This document shows positions 7,702-16,511 of a stretch of DNA of 64,000 bases, in pieces. The notes under the pieces are model-generated. The model saw only the letters and a list, made by a program, of their open reading frames with translations, ran no database searches and was not told the DNA's origin. The DNA is from Nitrosomonas sp. PY1 (GTDB taxonomy: Bacteria > Pseudomonadota > Gammaproteobacteria > Burkholderiales > Nitrosomonadaceae): assembly GCF_022836435.1 (NCBI RefSeq), contig NZ_BQXC01000001.1, forward strand, positions 1,624,121 through 1,688,120. The letters run 5' to 3'. The translations under genes were made by a program, and so were the position numbers. The stretch's first letter is position 1. The number at the start of each line of letters is the position of its first letter.

Positions 7702-10700
7702 CTAAAAAGATAACCGTACACTCAGATTAAATATTCGACCACGACGAAACTGGCGTGCAATTTCATCACCTTGCATGATAACTACATCATCATCCAAAAG
7801 ATTATGTGCGGATAATTGACCGGACAATCCTTTATATAAATTCTGGCTCACAACGAAATCAAGCTGATTGAAAGGTCGCTCATATTTATCCGGCGCGCCT
7901 CGTATTCCTGCCGCCATGATTCTTTCACTGGCAACGTTATACAGTAGAGTTGCTTGTGTTTTCCAAACGGGATTGTCATAGCCTAATTGTAAATTCACAA
8001 TATGTTCAGAATGTCCCTGCAAAGGTCTATTGTTGGTTGTTTGCGCTTGCAAGTTTTCGGCATTGAGTTGCGCATTCGATAAAGACCACGTGTAGTTCCC
8101 TCCGATGTAAAAATGATGCAGCGCCGGATGAATAATATCGAGTTTTTTCATCAATTCCAACTCTACCCCATAAACCTTACCTTTATCGATATTCTGGTAA
8201 GTATTGAGGCCAGCCGTTCCTTGAACAGCGATCAATTCAATCGGATTCGTCAAATCTTTCCAAAAGAAACCAGCAAATATATTTTCGGTTGGAGACAAAT
8301 AATATTCCCAACGTGCGTCCCAATTGGTAATAGCTGTCTGTTTCAATTTTGGATTACCGATTGTTTCCTGATTAGTGTTCATATCAAAAAATGGTGCCGC
8401 TGCTAATTCTCTAAAATCTGGTCTCGACAATGTTTGACTAAACCCTGCGCGCAGTTGCTGTTTATCACTCAGGAAAAGCGTCGCCACAACGGATGGCAAC
8501 ATATCCACTCGGCTGAGTGCAGCCGTTGTCGCTTGGCCATTACTCAACACGGTATGTACTTTCTGATCGTTATCTTCCCAACGCAATCCACCAGTAATGT
8601 TGAGACGATCATATGACAATAAATCTACCTTACCATAATAAGAAAAAAGGTTTTGGGTAGCATGATATTGATCGCTTTTACGTGTCACATCTCTAAGCTG
8701 GTAGCCATTGGGACCTATATACCGGGGAGTCAAGATGCTCTCCAAGGAAGGCTGTGAATATACCTGAGAGTTATTAGCGTCGGGCCCGAATCGGAAAAAG
8801 CTGAATCGTTGGGAACCGGCTTCTCTATTTCTAGACTGATCAATAAAGCCGCCACTAAAGGTGACTTTATGTTGATGTGACAGTTGCAACGGTAATTTTC
8901 CATCAACGCGCCAGCTATTATCTTTATCGGTCAAGTTTGAGTACGAAAGGGTATTACTGTCGACCCGCTGAGCAAAAATAAACTGCCCCGTTTGTTGACT
9001 CTCATCGTAACGGTAATCGCGAGTTTTGGGCTCGTCTCGCTTGGCTGTGGCATCGGTATATAACCAGTTAATCGTAAAATCTTTCAATCGATCAAACCGG
9101 TGTTCGCCACCAAATTGATTCATCAATAACTCGTTAGAAAAGAATCTTAATCGTGTTTTCCGAACATCGGTCGTTTCAGCATCGGTAAATCCTTGCGAAA
9201 TTCTTGCTTCATCAATGGATTGGCGCAAAAACATCGTTCTAGCAAAGAGCTTATGCGTATCTTTGTATTCCAATTCCGTCGCTGCATAGCCCGTTATGTG
9301 GATCTCACGTAAGGAACGCTGCACATCGAGGTCTTGAACTTTTGTTAAAGACTCGGAAACATATTCACGATTGATTTCATTCTGCTTCCTAAACTCTTGT
9401 TTCCAACCACCTGCGGCAATATAGCCCAATCTAAAATCCCCCAGTGAAAAACTATCTCCCATGGAAGCTTGGAAACCCGTATCCGGCGCTTGTTTTTTCT
9501 TTTTCACATCCCAAACACCGGAGATATCCTCACCCATGCTTTCAAGCTGAGTCGAAGTAACGCCATTGGGATTAAACACAGACGCCGGTTGTAAATTCCC
9601 ATTCTGAGTCGCATCAGCAATCGAATCCGGCAATGCGCGCGCACCATCATCATAACTGGTAAAATCTATGCCTCCGCCTTTATAGGTCAAACCATCTTGA
9701 AAGGTCGTTCGATCATTGATACCCACTTGCAGATTAGCATTAAAGAAAAATTGATCCGGTATGCCACGGGTGCGCATTTCTATTGTTCCACCAGCAAATT
9801 CCCCTTGTCTATCGGGCGAATAGGTTTTTTGCACCAGCACGCTTTCAAGAATATTCGTTGGAAATAAATCGAGTGGAACAACCCGACGGGTAGGGTCTGG
9901 GCTTGGTATTGCAGCGCCATTGATTAGCGTAGTAGAAAATCGTTCTCCTAAGCCACGAATAAAGATAAACTGGCCGCCCACCAAAGTCAGCCCCGAAGCC
10001 CTCCGCAATGCAAGAGCGGCATCACTATCGCCCGCCCGGCTAAATTGCTCAGCGCCTATAACCGTTGCAACCGATGTTGCCGATTTCTGTTCCTCAATCA
10101 CCGAAGCAATGGTACCGGCCAAATGCGGTTCTAATACCACGTATTCAGCCAACTCAACACCGGCGGGTGTAAGTTTAAAATTCAGATTCGTTTTGAGATC
10201 TTTTTCGATCTTAACTTCGTCTTGCGTTTGACTGCTATAAGCGCTATGCAGCAAAGACACGCTATAACTTCCAACAGGTATCGTAGCCAATAAGATACCG
10301 TGCTCGTCGGTACGGAATTTTTCTTTCAGGCCACTCAAAAACACTTGCGCATCTTTAACCGGCTTCCCGTTTTCGACCGAAACTACTTGCACTCGCAAAA
10401 AACCCTTGCCCAAATCGCGCTTGACGATATCATTGCCATCCGCACCAGCGATTGTGCCAGCAACAGAGCTTTCAATATTCAATAGCGGTTTTTTACTCCC
10501 TGAAAAGAAAGTCACTAGTATTTGCACATTCTCAACCGTGCGCAGCGGTAATTTAAAAGAAAAGCTTTGATCTTTGGTTTTGATATGGATCTGGTAGGAG
10601 CCGGGCGGCAATTTTGCTGCCAGACTACCGTTGACATCTGTTTTCAGCGGCGCATTATCTGCCGCTTTCCAGCTATAAGTCGAAGGGGATGCTTCAAAAA

Positions 10701-10935
10701 TAAGCTTTGCGGTAGTTTCCTCAGCCGATTCGCTACTAATAATCAATTCTGCATCTTTGATCGGAAGACCATCTTGGAATAGATGAATGGCAAATTCCGC
10801 CATGTCTTGATTGGCTTGTGCATAAATGGACGAACTTACTGTCAACCCAACCAGCGGTATCATTACAGTCCTAAAGAAATAACTTACAATTTTCTTGCTA
10901 TTTAATTCTAAAAAATTCTTTATATCAGCGTTCAT
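7702..10935 (-). CDS. TonB-dependent outer-membrane receptor with two N-terminal sandwich domains
   Basis: An outer-membrane receptor of about 1077 residues. I prefer the ATG at 10935 (MNADIKNFLE...); the frame also allows a GTG at 10965. A signal segment ending SSSIYA precedes two carboxypeptidase-regulatory-like domains (about residues 35-145 and 175-260, the second with PVKDAQVFLSGL...TDEHGILLATIPVGSYSV). The plug follows from about 290 (VIGAEQFSRAGDSDAALALR, FIFIRGLGERFSTTLING, EFAGGTIEMRTRG), then the beta-barrel ending in FNLSVRLSF, with the aromatic last residue expected of barrel proteins. It is the last gene of the minus-strand block carrying its own TonB, ExbB, ExbD and TtpC, 140 bp after the TPR gene, and probably shares their Pho-box promoter. 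The substrate is not readable; a phosphorus-containing compound is the inference from regulation. No heme or siderophore marker was seen. Confidence 0.9.
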   Translation of the reverse strand: MNADIKNFLELNSKKIVSYFFRTVMIPLVGLTVSSSIYAQANQDMAEFAIHLFQDGLPIKDAELIISSESAEETTAKLIFEASPSTYSWKAADNAPLKTDVNGSLAAKLPPGSYQIHIKTKDQSFSFKLPLRTVENVQILVTFFSGSKKPLLNIESSVAGTIAGADGNDIVKRDLGKGFLRVQVVSVENGKPVKDAQVFLSGLKEKFRTDEHGILLATIPVGSYSVSLLHSAYSSQTQDEVKIEKDLKTNLNFKLTPAGVELAEYVVLEPHLAGTIASVIEEQKSATSVATVIGAEQFSRAGDSDAALALRRASGLTLVGGQFIFIRGLGERFSTTLINGAAIPSPDPTRRVVPLDLFPTNILESVLVQKTYSPDRQGEFAGGTIEMRTRGIPDQFFFNANLQVGINDRTTFQDGLTYKGGGIDFTSYDDGARALPDSIADATQNGNLQPASVFNPNGVTSTQLESMGEDISGVWDVKKKKQAPDTGFQASMGDSFSLGDFRLGYIAAGGWKQEFRKQNEINREYVSESLTKVQDLDVQRSLREIHITGYAATELEYKDTHKLFARTMFLRQSIDEARISQGFTDAETTDVRKTRLRFFSNELLMNQFGGEHRFDRLKDFTINWLYTDATAKRDEPKTRDYRYDESQQTGQFIFAQRVDSNTLSYSNLTDKDNSWRVDGKLPLQLSHQHKVTFSGGFIDQSRNREAGSQRFSFFRFGPDANNSQVYSQPSLESILTPRYIGPNGYQLRDVTRKSDQYHATQNLFSYYGKVDLLSYDRLNITGGLRWEDNDQKVHTVLSNGQATTAALSRVDMLPSVVATLFLSDKQQLRAGFSQTLSRPDFRELAAAPFFDMNTNQETIGNPKLKQTAITNWDARWEYYLSPTENIFAGFFWKDLTNPIELIAVQGTAGLNTYQNIDKGKVYGVELELMKKLDIIHPALHHFYIGGNYTWSLSNAQLNAENLQAQTTNNRPLQGHSEHIVNLQLGYDNPVWKTQATLLYNVASERIMAAGIRGAPDKYERPFNQLDFVVSQNLYKGLSGQLSAHNLLDDDVVIMQGDEIARQFRRGRIFNLSVRLSF

Positions 10936-11075
10936 GAGGCAAATTAATCCCTTCTTCACGGCCACACTATGTGCTCGTGAAAGTATTTTTATGATTAATG
11001 GGTAGATTGTTTCTAGCTAAGTACTAGCGCGATGAAGAGAAAATAGAAATGTCATTGATGATAGTAATCTTCGAA

Positions 11076-12227
11076 TTATGTACATTGCCAAGGTTCATCT
11101 TTGCAAATCTCCATCAAGCGACGCAGTTCGGTACCCTTCCGGAATAACTCTGCATTGGTCAAATGGTCCAAGTGTTTAGCCGCTTGTGGAAAGCGTCGAT
11201 TAGAAAAATAGGCATATGCCAAGGCATAGCGCACATCTTGGTCTTCTAGCAATCCAGTACGGTAGAGACTGGCTTCCATATTGGCAGCACCTTCAAATCG
11301 CTTGAGCGCCAATAATATGGATAGCCGCTGTTTAAGCTTTACTTTCTGATCGTTGATACTTTCATTCAGTGTCAACGCAACATGAAAGCGTCCTGCACGT
11401 CGATAAAGCTCTGCGGCTTCCGCTTGTAATTTTGGATTAAGCAAAGCTGCTTGTTCGAGAATAAAAGCCGCTGAATTAAGCTTGCCTTGATCCAGATAGG
11501 TATGCGCCAGAAGTTTCGCAACCATTTCATTGTCTGGAAACTGTAATCTTGCCACTTCCAATATATTGAGCGCCTCGGCATATTCCTTGCTCATTCTCAG
11601 CGCATTTCCAAGCGCAATATAATCTGCAGCAGAGGCTTCGGAGCGTTTCAAGAAATCCCGCCCTAACCGCACAGCCTCCTGATAAAGTCCTAATTCCACA
11701 AAATAAAACACTTGGCGCTTTTGAAAACGAAAATCAGTAGGAAATAGCCGTTGCCCTTCATTTAAAGCATTAATGGCGGCACCGACATCTTGCAAATGCC
11801 AATAGGATTCCGCTTTCATACTTAGTAATGTGGGATTTGTATTGACCTGATTCCCCGCTTTCTGAATAGCATCAACGGTATTTTGATAGTCTTTCAATCC
11901 AAAATAGCTTTGAGCCAAATGAACATAAATCGCTGGGTCATTCTGTCCATTTTTGATTGCAAGCTGCAAGCTGCCTTTAGCCGCTTCCAGATCATTCAGG
12001 CCCATGTATGTCAAACCTTGCAGTGTATAGAACCGCGCCAGATCAACCTTCTTATCTTCCAGATCAACGCTTTGCAAAGCCAGTAATGCTCTGTCATGAT
12101 GACCATCTCTGAGCATCACCGCAGCCAGTTCAATATGATCGATTCCATCTTTTGGTTCTTTTGCCCAGCTAAAATTGCTACAACAACTCAGCAATAAGAC
12201 GGTAATGAAAAAAATCCGGTAGTTCAT
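11076..12227 (-). CDS. Exported TPR-repeat protein of the TonB block
   Basis: A 383-residue protein made almost wholly of helical repeats of TPR type (for example LARFYTLQGLTYMGLNDLEA, VHLAQSYFGLKDYQNTVDAI, LAYAYFSNRRFPQAAKHLDH). The N-terminus MNYRIFFITVLLLSCCSNFSWA is an export signal; LLSC could be a lipobox, or cleavage may fall after SWA. TPR proteins are regular partners of TtpC/ExbB/ExbD/TonB2-type systems, where they are thought to help the energising complex reach the outer membrane. It sits 31 bp after tonB on the same strand and before the receptor gene. The function is inferred from position and repeat type only. Confidence 0.8.
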   Translation of the reverse strand: MNYRIFFITVLLLSCCSNFSWAKEPKDGIDHIELAAVMLRDGHHDRALLALQSVDLEDKKVDLARFYTLQGLTYMGLNDLEAAKGSLQLAIKNGQNDPAIYVHLAQSYFGLKDYQNTVDAIQKAGNQVNTNPTLLSMKAESYWHLQDVGAAINALNEGQRLFPTDFRFQKRQVFYFVELGLYQEAVRLGRDFLKRSEASAADYIALGNALRMSKEYAEALNILEVARLQFPDNEMVAKLLAHTYLDQGKLNSAAFILEQAALLNPKLQAEAAELYRRAGRFHVALTLNESINDQKVKLKQRLSILLALKRFEGAANMEASLYRTGLLEDQDVRYALAYAYFSNRRFPQAAKHLDHLTNAELFRKGTELRRLMEICKDEPWQCT

Positions 12228-12258
12228 GATTATTTAAACTATTATGCTCATCCACCTA

Positions 12259-12903
12259 TCAAGACAGATCGAAGCGGATCTTTTGCTTGGCCCAAACTCT
12301 CACGGTGTCACCCTTATATTTGGCCGGCTCAAAATGCCATGAGCGAATACCCTGCAAGGCTGCTGTATCAAAAATACCGGATGGACTCGATTCCAGCACT
12401 TGCACCTGATTGACCGATCCATCGGTCTCTACCAGTACTGACAGCACAACATAGCCTTTGATACCGTTTCGTTTAGCAGTTGGTGGGTATTTAAACGCCC
12501 CCCGTGTAATTGGCTTGGGCGGAATGTCGACCAAATCGGCCGTCATGACTGCATTACCAGTCTTGCCTAGCAAGCGATCGTCTAAGTCCCCGCCTTGGCC
12601 ACTATCAAGCCCTAGCAACCCTAGATCGATGCCAGACAAAGCAGTATCCAGACCTTTAAAGGGTGCCGGTGCCTGAGGGCGAGCTACTTGTTTCTTAGGT
12701 TCTATTTTTTTAATTTCTTTTTTAGGTTCCTGTTTAATTTCTTTATCGATGCTGATTTCAGTCACCTCTTGGGGAAGCGATTTCTCAATCTTTCCCATAA
12801 AGTGGTTCATCAACACCACCAATCCGAATACCAACACCAAACCAAACAACATCGCAACACCCCCTGCAATGTGTTGACTCATTTTCATCGTTCCTGTCAT
12901 CAT
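12259..12903 (-). CDS. tonB: TonB family energy-transducing protein
   Basis: A 214-residue TonB. One inner-membrane segment lies near residues 12-32 (AGGVAMLFGLVLVFGLVVLM), followed by a Lys/Glu/Pro-rich stretch (KQEPKKEIKKIEPKKQVARP), a Gly-rich spacer, and the C-terminal domain from about 135 (YPPTAKRNGIKGYVVLSVLV, GSVNQVQVLESSPSG, FDTAALQGIRSWHFEPA). It carries energy from ExbB/ExbD to outer-membrane receptors. The short length and the linked TtpC and DUF3450 genes mark it as a TonB2-type accessory system, not the general TonB. It lies 6 bp after exbD and is surely co-transcribed. Confidence 0.9.
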   Translation of the reverse strand: MMTGTMKMSQHIAGGVAMLFGLVLVFGLVVLMNHFMGKIEKSLPQEVTEISIDKEIKQEPKKEIKKIEPKKQVARPQAPAPFKGLDTALSGIDLGLLGLDSGQGGDLDDRLLGKTGNAVMTADLVDIPPKPITRGAFKYPPTAKRNGIKGYVVLSVLVETDGSVNQVQVLESSPSGIFDTAALQGIRSWHFEPAKYKGDTVRVWAKQKIRFDLS

Positions 12904-12909
12904 TTTGAT

Positions 12910-13314
12910 TTACCCCGCTTCTTTTTTCGTTGCAACACCGACACTTTCAGCGCCGGACAATCTTGCTTGATCGACCACTTCCACCAGTTTTCCCGCAGGT
13001 ACACCTTCATCCGTCACGACCAAAACTACCTTGCTGCTCGATGTGCTCAACAAATCACGTAATTTGCTCTGTATCAACCACAAGCGAATCGGCTCACCAT
13101 CCATATAAGTATCGCCATTACGATCAATAAACAGGCGAATCGCCTTACTGGATGCGGTAACTGCACTACTGGCTTTGGGTCGTTCCAATTCCAATTTCAT
13201 ATCTTTGACAAAAGTCGTTGTTACCATAAAGAAAATCAACAAAATAAAAACAATATCGATCAGTGGCGCCATATCGATGGTGGCTTCGGCTTCAACGGGT
13301 TCTTGATTTCTCAT
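12910..13314 (-). CDS. exbD: ExbD biopolymer transport protein
   Basis: 134 residues, the usual ExbD size. A single transmembrane helix near residues 18-37 (IDIVFILLIFFMVTTTFV) carries the conserved Asp at its start that takes part in proton movement. The periplasmic part includes LFIDRNGDTYMDGEPI and KVVLVVTDEGVPAGKLVEVV, as in the family. With ExbB and the TtpC-like protein it forms the proton-driven motor for TonB. It sits 4 bp after exbB and 6 bp before tonB. Confidence 0.92.
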   Translation of the reverse strand: MRNQEPVEAEATIDMAPLIDIVFILLIFFMVTTTFVKDMKLELERPKASSAVTASSKAIRLFIDRNGDTYMDGEPIRLWLIQSKLRDLLSTSSSKVVLVVTDEGVPAGKLVEVVDQARLSGAESVGVATKKEAG

Positions 13315-13318
13315 AAAA

Positions 13319-13945
13319 TTATGCTCCGTGTGATTGTGATGGCTGCGTTTGATGACACAATAGATCTTTTACTTGTGCGAGATCTTGTTCAATCTGCTGT
13401 TGCTTGCGGTTTAGTATGCTATGCACCAATAAACCTGGGATAGCCACGGTCAATCCCATTTGTGTAGTAAACAGTGCTTGCGAAATGCCACCGGCAATGC
13501 CACCCGATTGAGAATACAATGTCATGGTAGCCAATGAATCGAATGTCTCGATCATGCCAATTACAGTACCCAATAATCCCAACAGCGGCGCAATGAGAAT
13601 CACTACTCGCACCAGCACTGAAAATTTCCCAAGCTCTTTCTCATAACCATAGAAAGCCGCATCCAAGTGGCGTCGCAAATTTTTAACGCCTTGATGCTTG
13701 AGTTGGAGACCTTGTTGTATGGCTTGTACAACGATATTGCTAGACAAAGGTGCATCGCGCTGCTGCTGATAGTACTGCAACAGATCGCGAGTACCCATGC
13801 GCTTAGGTTTGGGTTGCTTCATCAGCCAAAAACGATATCCCAATCCATACCACAACAATAAGATACAGATCATCAGCGGTGGCATTACAACACCACCTGC
13901 TGCAAACAGTTCTTTGATCAATACGATAAGTTCTGCAATCGTCAT
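13319..13945 (-). CDS. exbB: ExbB/MotA/TolQ-type proton channel protein
   Basis: 208 residues with three predicted membrane segments: one near the N-terminus (VVMPPLMICILLLWYGLGYRF) and two in the MotA/TolQ/ExbB core (VLVRVVILIAPLLGLLGTVIGMIETF and ISQALFTTQMGLTVAIPGLL). The LLGTVIGMIETF and AL.TT..GL..AIP motifs are standard. It builds the proton channel with ExbD. It is the second channel gene in this block: the longer gene just upstream is the TtpC-like partner, and such pairing is characteristic of TonB2 systems. It starts 1 bp after that gene. Confidence 0.92.
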   Translation of the reverse strand: MTIAELIVLIKELFAAGGVVMPPLMICILLLWYGLGYRFWLMKQPKPKRMGTRDLLQYYQQQRDAPLSSNIVVQAIQQGLQLKHQGVKNLRRHLDAAFYGYEKELGKFSVLVRVVILIAPLLGLLGTVIGMIETFDSLATMTLYSQSGGIAGGISQALFTTQMGLTVAIPGLLVHSILNRKQQQIEQDLAQVKDLLCHQTQPSQSHGA

Positions 13946-13946
13946 A

Positions 13947-15437
13947 TCAGGCCGGGTATGGAGTTAAAGTAATAGAGCTTTCGGATGATTTTTCCATAAC
14001 CTGCTCAGTACTACTTCCACCTAGAAATACGTTGATTATCCGTAATGCCGAATATTCCATATCGCGTTTGATGCTGCGCGACCACGAAGTCAACAACGAG
14101 CCCAACAATAAAGTCGGGATGGCGACAATCAAGCCCAATTCTGTGGTAACTAAAGCAATCGCAATGCCCTCAGACAGCAGCTTTGGATCGCCGGTACCAA
14201 ATTCAGTAATCATGTCGAACGTTTCGATCATGCCGGTCACGGTCCCCAACAAGCCCAGTAATGGCGCTATCGAAGCGATGACAAGAATAGCTGATCCAAA
14301 ACGATCTAGCGGACCGGATTCCTGCAAAATCGCTTCATATACAATGCTCTCCATGTGATCACGATCATCTTTCAAATGACGCAGTGTATAGTGCAATACT
14401 CGACCAATTGCTGACGAACCATCTTCGCATTGCTGTTTTGCAACCACCAAATCATCGGCATCCAATTGCTGAAGAATCTGCTGCGTCATATACTCGGTAT
14501 CTGCGCTATTACTGCGCAACCAATAGCTCCGGGCCATGATCAGCAGTAAAGCGATAAACCCCAATATCACAATGACCCAACCGATCGGTCCACCCGAATC
14601 GATGACGCTCTTGATGGTTTTTTCCGGTGTTTCTTGCACTGCATTGGTACGTGACTCGAATAAGTACAATTGCAGCGCATCAGGTTGTTGATCGTTATCC
14701 AAAGCCGCAGCAGTCTCAGCACCCGAAGTTTTCCATATCTTAAAATCTCCACCACCCGCTGGTACTAGGCTCCCCTTACCTTCCGGGCTAACACCAAAAG
14801 CTGCGATATTGCCTAAATGAATAATATTGCCTTGCGTTTTTTTGCCATTTTCCAGATAAAAATGACCGGGCCTAGTTTGAATCGCACTCAATTCACTCAA
14901 CAGCGTCAGTGCCCGTGTAAAAAAGTAACCTACTTTGTCTAGATCTCTATTTTTGCTATCTTTAAGCTCGATTGGCATCTCGATCGCATGATTTTTCAGT
15001 GTGGATTCAGCTTGTAGAAACATTGTTTCCAATGCATCATTGCGCTCGGTAACTGCCGCTTCTTTACGCTCGCTTTCGGTTAGCTGGCTAGTCAATTGAT
15101 CGATCTTGGCAGAACGCTCCACGGATGCGCGTTCCAGTACTCCAATCTTGCTTCCCAGTGCTTGTTCCTCGCGACTCGCGCTAGCTTGATAATTTTTCAA
15201 TCGATCGATTAATTCACGTCTTTGTGCTTCCAAGAAAGCATATTCACGCTTGTATGCAGTTTCCAAATCAATCTGTTTGGGCGCATTATTCTTTTTCTTC
15301 GGTGTTGTGGTTTCGTTGCTATCTCCACTAGCCGTTGCGGAAGCTTTTTCAGTTTGCTGTGGATTATTTTGTGCTTGAGCATGCGCTGAAACAAAAATGC
15401 TACCGAGTAGTAATCCAATGATGATGTTTTTTTTCAT
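13947..15437 (-). CDS. TtpC-like MotA/TolQ/ExbB protein with periplasmic coiled coil
   Basis: 496 residues: a signal peptide (MKKNIIIGLLLGSIFVSAHA), a long charged coiled coil (about residues 50-140), a beta-rich linker region, and a C-terminal MotA/TolQ/ExbB domain (about 285-480) with LGLLGTVTGMIETFDMI and ALVTTELGLIVAIPTLL. This fits TtpC, the extra ExbB-like subunit required by Vibrio TonB2 systems. The extension presumably reaches through the periplasm. Its ATG overlaps the stop of the DUF3450 gene by ATGA, showing translational coupling. Gly-Asp/Thr-rich low-complexity residues 25-50 follow the signal peptide. Confidence 0.88.
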   Translation of the reverse strand: MKKNIIIGLLLGSIFVSAHAQAQNNPQQTEKASATASGDSNETTTPKKKNNAPKQIDLETAYKREYAFLEAQRRELIDRLKNYQASASREEQALGSKIGVLERASVERSAKIDQLTSQLTESERKEAAVTERNDALETMFLQAESTLKNHAIEMPIELKDSKNRDLDKVGYFFTRALTLLSELSAIQTRPGHFYLENGKKTQGNIIHLGNIAAFGVSPEGKGSLVPAGGGDFKIWKTSGAETAAALDNDQQPDALQLYLFESRTNAVQETPEKTIKSVIDSGGPIGWVIVILGFIALLLIMARSYWLRSNSADTEYMTQQILQQLDADDLVVAKQQCEDGSSAIGRVLHYTLRHLKDDRDHMESIVYEAILQESGPLDRFGSAILVIASIAPLLGLLGTVTGMIETFDMITEFGTGDPKLLSEGIAIALVTTELGLIVAIPTLLLGSLLTSWSRSIKRDMEYSALRIINVFLGGSSTEQVMEKSSESSITLTPYPA

Positions 15438-16204
15438 TTTCTTAACGGGTTCGGAATTTCGAAATAGCCTTGACGAATTTGTTTCTTCAAGGAATCGAAC
15501 AAGATTTTGATACGCTCTACATCATCGGCACTATTGACCACTTCAAATTTCCAGTTACCTTCTGTCGAGCGTTTAGCCATACCGCTACGGTTATCCCTCG
15601 TTTGAAAAAAAAGAAATACCGTGCCCAACTTGGCAATATCCACCAGCAAATTCTCCCCATTCAGTTCGACGGTTTGCTGATAAATACCATTTTCCTTACT
15701 CAAACGAACCTCGTCTTCCACCAAGGCCCATGCCTGATTGATCGCTTTATTGGGGTCGATTAGCTGATTATTGATACTATTTTCAAGATTGGTGACCGCT
15801 TTAAGCCGGTCGTCCTTTTTGAATGGAAATCCTGCTTGAATATAATTTTTGTAATCATTCAAAATCGTTAGTAGCACAGGCTTCAGCTTATCGCTTGATT
15901 GTTCCGCCTTTTGGGTACTTTCTGTTAATTTTTCGAGAGAGTTTTGCAGCTTTTCAACACTCAGCTTTTGCCTTCTTTCTTCCACGCTCAAATCTGCCAA
16001 TTGCGAATTCAATGCCACCGTCCGGCTGCTATGCTTTTCTTTTTCCATATCCAGCTGTATTTGCAGCGTTTCGACTTCTCCACGAATCTTAGCCAATGAT
16101 TTTGCAAGATTTTCCAAGTTATTGGCCATTGATGGAAAAGATAAAAGAATCAATGCAATCAATAAAATACCACTTGAAACACTTCTAACGATACGTATAC
16201 CCAT
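15434..16204 (-). CDS. DUF3450 periplasmic coiled-coil protein, first gene of the TonB block
   Basis: 256 residues with a signal peptide (ILLIALILLSFPSMA) and a long coiled coil (about 28-115), then a smaller globular part with FPFKKDDRLKAV, NQAWALVEDEVRL, and NLLVDIAKLGTVFLFFQTRD. This matches the DUF3450 family as I know it, which regularly precedes ttpC-exbB-exbD-tonB. Its biochemical role is unknown; it may pair with the coiled coil of the TtpC-like protein. It is the promoter-proximal gene of the block, and a Pho-box array lies 81 bp or more before its ATG. The stop overlaps the next start. Confidence 0.85.
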   Translation of the reverse strand: MGIRIVRSVSSGILLIALILLSFPSMANNLENLAKSLAKIRGEVETLQIQLDMEKEKHSSRTVALNSQLADLSVEERRQKLSVEKLQNSLEKLTESTQKAEQSSDKLKPVLLTILNDYKNYIQAGFPFKKDDRLKAVTNLENSINNQLIDPNKAINQAWALVEDEVRLSKENGIYQQTVELNGENLLVDIAKLGTVFLFFQTRDNRSGMAKRSTEGNWKFEVVNSADDVERIKILFDSLKKQIRQGYFEIPNPLRK

Positions 16205-16284
16205 ATACTATTTGATGAAATTAAAATTACAGGATGTCGGATCAAAAATATCAAATACCTGTGATAGTCGACATTACGAATACT

Positions 16285-16324
16285 ATCGATTGAATATGTC
16301 ACTTTAATGACGAATTTATGTCAG
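16285..16324 (-). promoter_or_regulatory. Pho-box array (four half-sites) of the TonB-system block
   Basis: Minus strand: CTGACAT (16324-16318), TCGTCAT (16313-16307), GTGACAT (16302-16296) and AATCGAT (16291-16285), each separated by 4 bases. The first three are close to CTGTCAT and keep the 11-bp period. It faces the DUF3450 gene starting at 16204 and would place the whole block to 7702 under PhoB. Confidence 0.8.
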
Positions 16325-16420
16325 CAAAGTAACTGCCTTTGTGCATACCTACTTGATTGATAGCACTACTAATATCAATCAGCCTATGAAGCAGAATTAG
16401 AATTAGCCACTGTAAAATAA

Positions 16421-16463
16421 CTGACACGGTAATGTCATAAAACTGCAATGACTTATTTATAAG
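16421..16463 (+). promoter_or_regulatory. Pho-box array and -10 element of phoB
   Basis: Plus strand: CTGACAC (16421-16427), ATGTCAT (16432-16438) and CTGCAAT (16443-16449) with 4-base gaps, followed 8 bases later by a -10-like TATAAG (16458-16463). This is the standard geometry of a PhoB-activated promoter and indicates autoregulation. It is back to back with the array of the TonB block, about 100 bp away. Confidence 0.75.
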
Positions 16464-16511
16464 ATGGCAAAAATTTGAATTATTATTTATTGATTATTCA
16501 TGGAGCAAGTC

